DNA from: Nostoc sp. KVJ20
Lineage (GTDB): Bacteria; Cyanobacteriota; Cyanobacteriia; Cyanobacteriales; Nostocaceae
DNA length: 34,229 nucleotides
Assembly: GCF_001712795.1 (NCBI RefSeq)
Contig: NZ_KV757624.1
Coordinates: 1 to 34,229 of the forward strand
Direction of reading: 5' to 3'
Shown here: piece by piece, positions 24,825-31,611 of the stretch
Numbering within the stretch: position 1 is the stretch's first letter
Layout of the letters: the number at the start of each line of letters is the position of its first letter
Made by a program: the position numbers and the translations under genes
Notes under the pieces: generated by a model
Told to the model about the DNA's origin: nothing
Seen by the model: only the letters and a program-made list of their open reading frames with translations
Database searches by the model: none

Positions 24825-25694
24825 TCATAACGAGTTAATTTCCCGACTCAATCCGGCTAATCTGCGCTTATTCCAGATTGAGTAAGGAAGACCTACAAAA
24901 GCTCCCAAAATTACATAAGCTACCAGTGTCGGAATCACCTGCTGCTGTATATGATTCAAAATAGCGATAAATAAAGCTAAACCAAAATTGCGAGCAATAC
25001 AGAAAATTGCCAAGATAGACCGCGTATCATCATCAAGTCTGCCTAAAGCGTGTCCAATTCCTAAAGAAGCAATCACCATAATCGCGATCGCAATGAGTGG
25101 TAATTCCCCAACTTGGAAAAACAGCGGAAGCCCTAAGATGCAAGCAAAAACAACCAATACTGAAAAGACACAATTAGCAAAAAAAGTTAAATATTGGGCA
25201 ATCTTTTTAGCAAATGTAGGAGCGAACTTTTGAATCAAAAGACCGAGACTGACAGGCAATAACTGTACCAGAATGACTTGCTGGGCAACTTCTGAAATTG
25301 CCACCTTTTGCGAAATATTTTTAAATAAAGTGGCGAAAATCTCTAAAGTGAGGGGAGTAACAAAAACCGCAAGTATTGCCAGGGTTACCTGAAGACTTGC
25401 TGCGTAGCATAACCTGCCTCCAGCCGTTTGCGATCGCTTAGTGCTTAGAGGCGCACCTGGTGAAGCTGCCAACAAAGCCAACCCTATCATCACTTCTGAT
25501 GGTAAGTTAAACAGCTTCAGCAAGAAAATAACCACTAGAGGAACTAGCACAATAACGGCTAGAAGCACACGGAATACTAAAGCAGGTTTTCGCCAGAAGG
25601 AAAGCATCTTTTCAAAAGAGAGGTTGCTCCCTATGGCTAACATCAGAGAAAAAATAGTGACTTTAACGAGAATCAATAGTAAAGGATGATGCAT
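24825..25694 (-). CDS. BASS-family (bile acid:sodium symporter-like) transporter
   Basis: A 289-residue inner-membrane protein of the bile-acid:sodium symporter superfamily with about nine or ten hydrophobic helices. The family's ASPGAPLSTKRSQTAGG segment lies at about 78-94, and a second conserved stretch, ILAIFCIARNFGLALF, occupies about 230-245. Family members carry organic anions, pyruvate or sulfur compounds, driven by sodium. Its stop overlaps the upstream ATG of the arylsulfatase (ATGA), so the two are translationally coupled. Import of organic sulfate esters for the enzyme is the simplest reading, but export of a product is possible. ATG 25694, opening the first helix, is preferred over TTG 25742. 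Confidence 0.83.
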   Translation of the reverse strand: MHHPLLLILVKVTIFSLMLAIGSNLSFEKMLSFWRKPALVFRVLLAVIVLVPLVVIFLLKLFNLPSEVMIGLALLAASPGAPLSTKRSQTAGGRLCYAASLQVTLAILAVFVTPLTLEIFATLFKNISQKVAISEVAQQVILVQLLPVSLGLLIQKFAPTFAKKIAQYLTFFANCVFSVLVVFACILGLPLFFQVGELPLIAIAIMVIASLGIGHALGRLDDDTRSILAIFCIARNFGLALFIAILNHIQQQVIPTLVAYVILGAFVGLPYSIWNKRRLAGLSREINSL

Positions 25695-25742
25695 ACCTTT
25701 AAAATGCCTGATATTGGGTGTGGTCAACTCACCCTGAATCAA

Positions 25743-26156
25743 TAGTTTATCTAGTCAATATTTCAACTCATCTACTAATTGAAATAGACGATAAGCAATG
25801 CATTATTTACACAAAAATCAGACTAATTTAATGATGTTGTAAGCCGGATTATATGCGGGTAAAAACTTTAGTATAAAGTTATGAAGTTCTTAGGTAACTA
25901 ATCTAGCAATATCTTGAGGTTGATGAAAACTAGCATTAGAGACTTGCAGAGAAATAAGATACCAGCTAATGTAAAAGATTAACCTCAAAGCAGTTGTAAA
26001 TAGTGGCTAGTAAAACACGGCGGAAATAAACCAATCATTCCAAATCAACAAAACCCTTATGCTGTATTCATTTTTAATTTTTAATTCCGCCTTGCGGTAC
26101 TAGGTGGTTAAATTATCTGGATCATGATTACCCAACTGTTGATAAATAATTGTAGA
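25743..26156. other. Intergenic region with no recognised gene
   Basis: An AT-rich spacer between two minus-strand genes. It should hold the promoter of the transporter-arylsulfatase operon. No clear promoter elements, repeats or small genes were resolved apart from a few short AT-rich stretches. Confidence 0.4.
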
Positions 26157-26182
26157 AAGCGATCGCCAATGTGCGATCGCTT
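26157..26182 (-). terminator. HIP1-based terminator of citramalate synthase
   Basis: Two HIP1 octamers in inverted arrangement form a perfect 10-bp stem, AAGCGATCGC (26157-26166) with GCGATCGCTT (26173-26182) and a 6-nt loop. On the minus strand the stem is followed by TTCTACAATTATTT. It lies 51 bp past the stop of the citramalate synthase gene. Confidence 0.6.
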
Positions 26183-26233
26183 CCCCTTCTCATCCAAAAA
26201 CGCAAACTTTTACTACACTACACGTCCCTTTTG

Positions 26234-27925
26234 TCAACTAGAAGCTTTCACCGCCGCTTCCGCTTGGGAGTGTAATAACAAACCATATTCCAAGCCCTCC
26301 ACCACAGCTTGATAGGAAGCCGCCAAAATATTGGTAGAAACCCCTACCGTCGTCCAGCGTTGACGACCATTGCCCGATTCTACCAACACACGAGTTTTCG
26401 CCGCAGTGCCCGTATGTCCGTTGAGAATCCGTACTTTGTAATCTGTCAAATCAAAGGTTGCAATTTGGGGATAAAAGTTCACCAAAGCCTTGCGTAAAGC
26501 TGCATCCAAAGCTGCCACGGGGCCGTTACCTTCCGCCGCCTCCAAAATATTTTTCCCTTCAACAGCGACTTTGACGGTAGCTAGGGCATTGCTAGTTTCT
26601 TTCCCCTCAATCAAGTCACAGTGGACTTGAAAACCTTTGACTTCAAAAAACTTCTGGCGGTCTCCCAAAGCTTCGTGCATCAACAGCACAAAACTAGCCT
26701 CGGCTGCTTCAAATTGAAATCCTTCACTCTCTAAATCTTTGAGGCGCTGGAGAATTTCTCTGGCCTCTGCCTTTTGCTGATCCAGTTCAATTCCAAAACT
26801 GCGGGCTTTGGCTAAAACATTGCTGAGTCCAGACTGTTCAGAAATCACAATGCGGCGACGATTCCCGACTTGTTCCGGCTGAATGTGTTCGTAAGTCAGG
26901 GGATTACGTTCTACGGCTGATACATGAATACCGCCCTTGTGGGCAAAAGCCGAACGTCCCACAAAGGGAGCATGTTCATCTGGTGCAAGGTTGACAACCT
27001 CACTCACAAAACGACTAGCTTCTGTAAGTTGTGTGAGCTGGTCTTCTGTGATACAACTGTAACCCGCCTTCAGTTGTAAATTGGGAATTAACGAACAGAG
27101 GTTAGCATTACCGCAACGTTCACCATATCCGTTAATTGTACCCTGTACCATCTTTGCCCCTGCCATCACGGCGGCTATTGCGTTAGCAACCGCCATTTCC
27201 GAATCGTTATGAGTATGAATTCCAATTTGGGGCATTGGGCATTGGGCATTGGGCATTGGTGATTGGGTAGATTCTTTCCCCATGCCCCATGCCCCATGCC
27301 CCATGCCCCATTCCCCAGTTACCCTGATGACATCTTGAACAATTTGGCTAATTTCGTGAGGTAAAGTGCCGCCATTGGTATCACAGAGGACTAGCCATTC
27401 AGCACCAGATGCGATCGCAGCCTCTAATGTCTGTAAAGCATAATCTCGATTGTGCTTGTAGCCATCAAACCAATGTTCGGCATCGTAGATAATGCGACGC
27501 CCTTGAGAACGGAGGTACTCAATAGTGTCACGAATCATCGCCAAATTTTCTTCCAATGTCGTTTTGAGGCCTGTTGTAACGTGTAAATCCCAAGACTTGC
27601 CAAAAATCGTTACCCAGCGAGTTCCCGCAGCCAAAATATCCTGTAGCATCGGTTCGGTGGCGGCAGTAGAATTGGGGCGTCGAGTCGAACAAAAAGCAAC
27701 AATTTCAGCTTGTTTGAGCGGATCTTCTTGAAGTTGCCAGAAAAATTGTACATCCTTGGGATTGGCACCAGGCCAACCGCCTTCAATGAAGGGAATTCCC
27801 AGTTGATCAAGTCTACGGGCAATGCGTAACTTATCTTCTATCGATACCGATAGCCCCTCGCGCTGAGTGCCATCCCGTAGTGTAGTGTCATAGAGCCAAA
27901 GTTGAGGTGAGGAATTTGTGGTCAT
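26234..27925 (-). CDS. cimA: (R)-citramalate synthase
   Basis: A 563-residue LeuA-family enzyme that condenses pyruvate and acetyl-CoA to citramalate, the threonine-independent route to isoleucine. The TIM barrel opens with LYDTTLRDGTQREGLSVS at about residues 8-25. The metal site includes HTHND, and GYGERCGNANL follows. A C-terminal LeuA-type regulatory/dimer domain spans about 410-560. The LRDGTQREG form and the length fit the CimA (TIGR00977) type rather than isopropylmalate synthase. ATG 27925 is preferred over TTG 27967, which would overlap the divergent gene region. Residues about 203-231, just before HTHND, are encoded by a heptamer palindrome inserted in frame, which makes the protein about 28 residues longer than usual. 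Confidence 0.9.
   Translation of the reverse strand: MTTNSSPQLWLYDTTLRDGTQREGLSVSIEDKLRIARRLDQLGIPFIEGGWPGANPKDVQFFWQLQEDPLKQAEIVAFCSTRRPNSTAATEPMLQDILAAGTRWVTIFGKSWDLHVTTGLKTTLEENLAMIRDTIEYLRSQGRRIIYDAEHWFDGYKHNRDYALQTLEAAIASGAEWLVLCDTNGGTLPHEISQIVQDVIRVTGEWGMGHGAWGMGKESTQSPMPNAQCPMPQIGIHTHNDSEMAVANAIAAVMAGAKMVQGTINGYGERCGNANLCSLIPNLQLKAGYSCITEDQLTQLTEASRFVSEVVNLAPDEHAPFVGRSAFAHKGGIHVSAVERNPLTYEHIQPEQVGNRRRIVISEQSGLSNVLAKARSFGIELDQQKAEAREILQRLKDLESEGFQFEAAEASFVLLMHEALGDRQKFFEVKGFQVHCDLIEGKETSNALATVKVAVEGKNILEAAEGNGPVAALDAALRKALVNFYPQIATFDLTDYKVRILNGHTGTAAKTRVLVESGNGRQRWTTVGVSTNILAASYQAVVEGLEYGLLLHSQAEAAVKASS
27231..27318. repeat. In-frame heptamer palindrome inside cimA
   Basis: GGGCATT units (from 27231) face CCCCATG units (to 27318) across a short centre, forming an inverted pair of heptamer arrays within coding sequence. 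The encoded peptide (EWGMGHGAWGMGKES, then QSPMPNAQCPMP) is rich in Gly, Met, Trp and Pro and does not look like CimA. The frame stays open. Confidence 0.9.
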
Positions 27926-28000
27926 AAAACTGGGACCGACGAGACAACTTTCAAGGCAATGTGTCAATATACAACAAAAAGCCAGTTTGGCAATTTAAAA

Positions 28001-28339
28001 ATGCCTAAGATACTAGCTCAAGGTAAAACAATTGAGTGCGAACAGGGAACCAATCTCCGAAAAATTTTGCTGCAAAATGGTATTGAACTCTACAATGACG
28101 GTGCTAAGGTAATAAACTGTCGGGGCATTGGCAGTTGCGGTACCTGCGCGGTTAAGGTAGAGGGCAAACTATCAGCAGCGAATTGGCGTGATCGAGCACG
28201 GCGATCGCTTCCTCCCCATTCTCCTACAACAGACTTGCGTTTAGCCTGTCAAACTCAGGTTTTGGGCGATGTGAAAGTGACAAAGTTTGATGGATTTTGG
28301 GGACAAGGTTCTCGAATAGTGTGGACACCAAAAGGTTAA
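28001..28339 (+). CDS. 2Fe-2S ferredoxin-like protein
   Basis: A 112-residue cytosolic plant-type ferredoxin-fold protein. The cluster ligands are visible: CRGIGSCGTC (C-x5-C-x2-C) at about 43-52 and a fourth cysteine in LACQTQV at about 82. It belongs with the divergent 2Fe-2S group, not with the classic photosynthetic ferredoxin PetF, which has a different loop and acidic surface. The electron partner is unknown. ATG 28001 is preferred over an upstream GTG/ATG-like start at 27959, which would reach into the divergent citramalate synthase control region (75 bp between starts). The next gene starts 17 bp after its stop, so the two are probably co-transcribed. Confidence 0.88.
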   Translation: MPKILAQGKTIECEQGTNLRKILLQNGIELYNDGAKVINCRGIGSCGTCAVKVEGKLSAANWRDRARRSLPPHSPTTDLRLACQTQVLGDVKVTKFDGFWGQGSRIVWTPKG

Positions 28340-28356
28340 AAAGGAGTTAAGACAAG

Positions 28357-28752
28357 ATGGGTAGATGGACACCTTTAATTTTAATGGCTGGAGGTTTAGC
28401 CATTCTGCTTGGTACATTACTGGGCATCAACTTTCCTATGGGCGTACAAAGCGCTAACGCTCCCAGTGACAAGAAATCACAAGTCCTGCCAGCTAATATC
28501 AATGTTAATAGCAGTGCTGGCAGCAAGAATGAGGAAACTGCAACTGAAGGAACTGAAACAACCGAAACAAACGAAAATAGACGCACTATTGTAGCCCCAA
28601 GACCTGACAACAGGAGTAGCGTTGCCCAAAATCCTTCTGATGACTCAACATCACCTGCTGACAATACAACAGACGGCACAGATACTTCCGGAACAGACAC
28701 GCCATCAAACGATGTCAATCAAGGCAATGAACCAATTCGAGCTTTGTGGTAA
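28357..28752 (+). CDS. Membrane-anchored acidic low-complexity protein
   Basis: A 131-residue protein. Residues about 5-27 form one hydrophobic segment (PLILMAGGLAILLGTLLGINF), a signal anchor. The rest is a hydrophilic tail rich in Thr, Ser, Asp, Asn and Glu (ETATEGTETTETNENRR, then SPADNTTDGTDTSGTDTPS) with no fold expected. The function is unknown. A good Shine-Dalgarno, AAGGAG at 28341-28346, lies 10 nt before the ATG. Co-transcription with the ferredoxin 17 bp upstream is likely. It could tether or space something at the membrane surface, but no partner motif was seen. Confidence 0.78.
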   Translation: MGRWTPLILMAGGLAILLGTLLGINFPMGVQSANAPSDKKSQVLPANINVNSSAGSKNEETATEGTETTETNENRRTIVAPRPDNRSSVAQNPSDDSTSPADNTTDGTDTSGTDTPSNDVNQGNEPIRALW

Positions 28753-28867
28753 CTGAACAGTGCTGAGTTCTGTTAGCGGATAGCTAGGGTTAAGCCAGTT
28801 CCGAGTGCTGAGTAAAAAGTAAAATTAATTGCACTCAGCATTCCTGATGAAGATAGATCCGTCTTTA

Positions 28868-28976
28868 GTTACGAGTTATAAGTTATAAGTTATGAGTTAT
28901 TAGTTATGAGTTATTAGTTATGTACTAATGATAAATGGCTAATGATAGATGACTAATGACTAATGACTAATGACTA
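28868..28976. repeat. Two heptamer arrays upstream of thiO-thiG
   Basis: Eight GTTAYRA/GTTATTA-type units run from 28868 to 28923. After a short bridge, three exact TAATGAC units follow at 28954-28974. The ATG of the next gene (28970) lies inside the third TAATGAC. Confidence 0.92.
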
Positions 28977-30961
28977 GTGAGACTGTAATTATTGGTGGCG
29001 GCGTTGTTGGTTTAGCGATCGCCATTGAACTAAAACTGCGCGGGACACAGGTCACCGTGCTTTGTCGTGACTTCAAGGCTGCCGCTACCCACGCCGCCGC
29101 TGGGATGTTAGCACCAGATGCGGAAAACATATCTAATGAGGCAATGCGCTCCTTGTGTTGGCGATCGCGTGCTTTATATGCCGACTGGACGCGCAAATTA
29201 GAAGAACTGACCGGCTTAAATACTGGCTACCGTGCCTGTGGTATCCTTGCACCTGTTTTTGAGGAGGCAGGGGGGCAGGGGGGCAGGGGAGCAGGGGAGC
29301 AGGGGAGCAGGGGGGAAAGTCTTTCCCCTTCATCCCCGGCTTACTGGTTAAACAAAGAGGCAATTCATCAATATCAGCCAGGATTGGGAGCAGATGTAGT
29401 TGGTGGGTGGTGGTATCCTGAAGACGCACAAGTTGATAATCAGGCTCTAGCTCAGGTATTGTGGACGGCGGCTGAGTCTGTTGGTGTTGAACTCAAAGAT
29501 GGCATTACAGTAGAAGCATTTTTACAACAGCAGGGACAAGTAGTTGGCGTGCAAACCAATGCTGGAATAATTCGCGCCGCGCACTATGTTTTAGCTTCAG
29601 GTGCTTGGTCAAATGAATTGTTACCATTACCTGTGCGTCCCCGAAAAGGACAAATGCTGAGTGTGAGAGTACCGGAATTTGTGCCGGAATTGCCCTTAAA
29701 GCGGGTTTTATTTGGACAGGATATTTACATCGTACCAAGACGCGATCGCCTTGTTCTTGGGGCAACCAGCGAAGACGTTGGCTTTACCCCGGACAACACC
29801 CCAGAAGGTATTCAAAAATTACTACAAGCTGCCATCCGGCTGTATCCCCAACTAAAGCATTATCCCATCCAAGAATTTTGGTGGGGATTTCGCCCAGCCA
29901 CTCCTGATGAGTTGCCCATTCTTGGCACTAGCCACTGTCAAAATTTAACCCTTGCTACTGGTCATTACCGCAACGGAATTCTACTTGCGCCCATAACCGC
30001 CGCATTGATTGCCGATTTCATCTTGGAACAAAAATCTGACTCCCTACTTGCTAATTTTCACTATTCGCGTTTCCAGTCCAAGCCATCTACCTCCACGCCA
30101 ATGCTGACTCACTCTGCCAATTTCTCCAATGGGCATCGTACCCTAGACACGATGAATCGCGTCTCTACAGACTCACCACTAATTATTGCTGGGAAAACCT
30201 TTCAATCTCGTTTGATGACGGGAACTGGGAAGTATCGCAGCATTGAGGAAATGCAGCAAAGCGTCGCCGCTAGCGATTGCCAGATTGTTACCGTAGCAGT
30301 AAGACGGGTACAAACCAAGGCTCCCGGACATGAAGGTTTAGCTGAAGCCTTAGATTGGACAAAAATCTGGATGTTACCCAATACCGCAGGTTGTCAAACT
30401 GCTGAAGAGGCGATTCGCGTGGCGCGTTTGGGGCGAGAAATGGCGAAATTGTTGGGACAGGAAGACAATAACTTTATAAAGTTAGAAGTAATACCAGACC
30501 TTAAGTATTTACTCCCAGATCCAATCGGGACGCTGCAAGCAGCAGAACAATTAGTCAAAGAAGGTTTTGCAGTATTGCCTTATATCAACGCTGACCCGAT
30601 GTTAGCCAAGCGCTTAGAAGAAGTAGGCTGTGCTACGGTAATGCCTTTGGCATCGCCGATTGGTTCTGGACAAGGGCTGAAAACAACAGCCAATATTCAA
30701 ATAATTATCGAAAATGCAGGTGTACCAGTGGTGGTAGATGCCGGTATTGGTTCACCCTCAGAAGCCGCTCAGGCAATGGAATTGGGAGCAGATGCCTTGT
30801 TGATTAATAGTGCGATCGCACTTTCTCCAAACCCAGCAGCAATGGCTCGTGCCATGAATTTAGCAACAGTTGCCGGTCGTCTAGCATACCTTGCTGGCAG
30901 AATGCCAATCAAAGATTACGCCAGTCCTAGTTCACCTCTAACTGGGACGATTACTAGTTAG
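28970..30961 (+). CDS. thiO/thiG: Bifunctional glycine oxidase / thiazole synthase (ThiO-ThiG)
   Basis: A 663-residue fusion for the thiazole half of thiamine. Residues 1-365 are ThiO, a FAD-dependent glycine oxidase that makes dehydroglycine: VIIGGGVVGLAIAIEL at 6-21 and a C-terminal ATGHYRNGILLAP block. After a linker of about 35 residues, 403-660 form ThiG, the TIM-barrel thiazole synthase, with Lys504 in FIKLEVIPD as Schiff-base lysine and VVVDAGIGSPSEA near the phosphate site. This fusion is known from cyanobacteria. The start codon lies in a TAATGAC heptamer, with no Shine-Dalgarno but a micro-ORF whose TAA overlaps the ATG. Residues about 100-115 (GQGGRGAGEQGSRGE) come from an inserted octamer array within ThiO. 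Confidence 0.95.
   Translation: MTSETVIIGGGVVGLAIAIELKLRGTQVTVLCRDFKAAATHAAAGMLAPDAENISNEAMRSLCWRSRALYADWTRKLEELTGLNTGYRACGILAPVFEEAGGQGGRGAGEQGSRGESLSPSSPAYWLNKEAIHQYQPGLGADVVGGWWYPEDAQVDNQALAQVLWTAAESVGVELKDGITVEAFLQQQGQVVGVQTNAGIIRAAHYVLASGAWSNELLPLPVRPRKGQMLSVRVPEFVPELPLKRVLFGQDIYIVPRRDRLVLGATSEDVGFTPDNTPEGIQKLLQAAIRLYPQLKHYPIQEFWWGFRPATPDELPILGTSHCQNLTLATGHYRNGILLAPITAALIADFILEQKSDSLLANFHYSRFQSKPSTSTPMLTHSANFSNGHRTLDTMNRVSTDSPLIIAGKTFQSRLMTGTGKYRSIEEMQQSVAASDCQIVTVAVRRVQTKAPGHEGLAEALDWTKIWMLPNTAGCQTAEEAIRVARLGREMAKLLGQEDNNFIKLEVIPDLKYLLPDPIGTLQAAEQLVKEGFAVLPYINADPMLAKRLEEVGCATVMPLASPIGSGQGLKTTANIQIIIENAGVPVVVDAGIGSPSEAAQAMELGADALLINSAIALSPNPAAMARAMNLATVAGRLAYLAGRMPIKDYASPSSPLTGTITS
29267..29314. 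repeat. In-frame octamer array inside thiO
   Basis: Six head-to-tail units GCAGGGG(G/A) total 48 nt, exactly 16 codons, so the frame is kept. It is followed by complementary-type CTTTCCCC sequence at 29321-29328. The encoded stretch is Gly/Gln/Arg-rich. Confidence 0.92.
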
Positions 30962-30964
30962 TTA

Positions 30965-31084
30965 GGGAATGGGGAATGGGGAATGGGGAATGGGAGAAGA
31001 GTGTTTTCCCCTCTTCCCCCCGCACCCCTGCCTCTTTTCAATGCCCCATGCCCAATGCCCCATGCCCAATGCCCCATGCCCAAT
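30965..31084. repeat. Heptamer arrays between thiO-thiG and psb34
   Basis: Four GGGAATG units (30965-30992) are followed by a partly complementary CCCCTCTTCCCC stretch. Six further heptamers at 31041-31082 alternate strictly ATGCCCC, ATGCCCA. The block may also end transcription of the upstream gene. Confidence 0.88.
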
Positions 31085-31169
31085 AATGTAACGATTTGTC
31101 TAGCAGTTTCAGAGCGGATCTAGCATTTATGTAACATTAAATGAACAATAAAGATAAAGGAATTAATTC

Positions 31170-31349
31170 ATGCCCTATACGAATGAAGAAGGCGGTCTTC
31201 TGAATAATTTTGCCCGTGAACCAAAGATTTATCAAGCAGAACCTCCCACGGAAGGGCAAAAACGAACTTATGTCTTACTAGGAATCGCTGCTACAGCTTT
31301 GGTTGTCGGCTTGATTCTAGTCGCCTTCTTTGTTTCTAAGAGCAGTTGA
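31170..31349 (+). CDS. psb34: Photosystem II assembly protein Psb34
   Basis: A 59-residue thylakoid protein of the Ssl1498/Psb34 family. The conserved N-terminus MPYTNEEGGLLNNFAREPKIYQAEPP is soluble; one membrane helix follows at about 34-55 (YVLLGIAATALVVGLILVAFF), with a short basic tail. Psb34 binds CP47-containing assembly intermediates of photosystem II and is reported to influence Hli binding. It is missed by ordinary length cut-offs. The ATG at 31170 has AAAGG (31155-31159) upstream. It is single-gene: repeats lie upstream and a strong terminator downstream. The window also holds an Hli gene, 29 kb away. Confidence 0.92.
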   Translation: MPYTNEEGGLLNNFAREPKIYQAEPPTEGQKRTYVLLGIAATALVVGLILVAFFVSKSS

Positions 31350-31392
31350 GCATAAAACATTTTAATAAAATTTCAACTTTTTTACAGTTTTT

Positions 31393-31438
31393 CAGGTTCC
31401 AATCTTAAGAGGGGCCTGCTTTTTTATTTTTTGTTAAA
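31393..31438 (+). terminator. Intrinsic terminator of psb34
   Basis: The stem CAGGTTCC (31393-31400) and GGGGCCTG (31411-31418) pairs with two G-U pairs across a 10-nt loop and is followed by CTTTTTTATTTTTTG. This is a textbook rho-independent signal, 44 bp after the stop. Confidence 0.78.
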
Positions 31439-31559
31439 ATTGAATTAGCAATTAAAGTATAATTACATACTTTATTATTTATGTAGACCTGAAGGCTTAG
31501 TTTATCCTGAGCAGCACAATATCTACTTAAAAATAATTTTTATTATGAGTTTAGCCCGC

Positions 31560-31589
31560 TTGGATGCACCCAGAAAGGTGATATATACT
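31560..31589 (+). promoter_or_regulatory. Putative sigma-70-type promoter of the TPR gene
   Basis: TTGGAT (31560-31565) and TATACT (31584-31589) are spaced by 18 bp, close to the -35/-10 consensus. The leader to the ATG at 31612 would be short, about 15 nt. Seen by eye only. Confidence 0.4.
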
Positions 31590-31611
31590 GTGTTTTGGCT
31601 CTTTAGCCGCT

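Noticed and set aside
27925..27967. Longer N-terminus for citramalate synthase from TTG 27967
   Set aside because: The extra residues lack similarity to the family, the ATG at 27925 gives the usual MTTN-type start, and the extension would eat into the divergent promoter region.
28347..28718. 123-codon frame antisense to the anchored acidic protein
   Set aside because: A shadow frame of the Thr/Ser-rich coding sequence; the plus-strand gene has a strong Shine-Dalgarno sequence.
31141..31185. ATG at 31141 as start for the gene before psb34
   Set aside because: It is out of frame with Psb34 and ends after a few codons; the Psb34 start at 31170 matches the family N-terminus.
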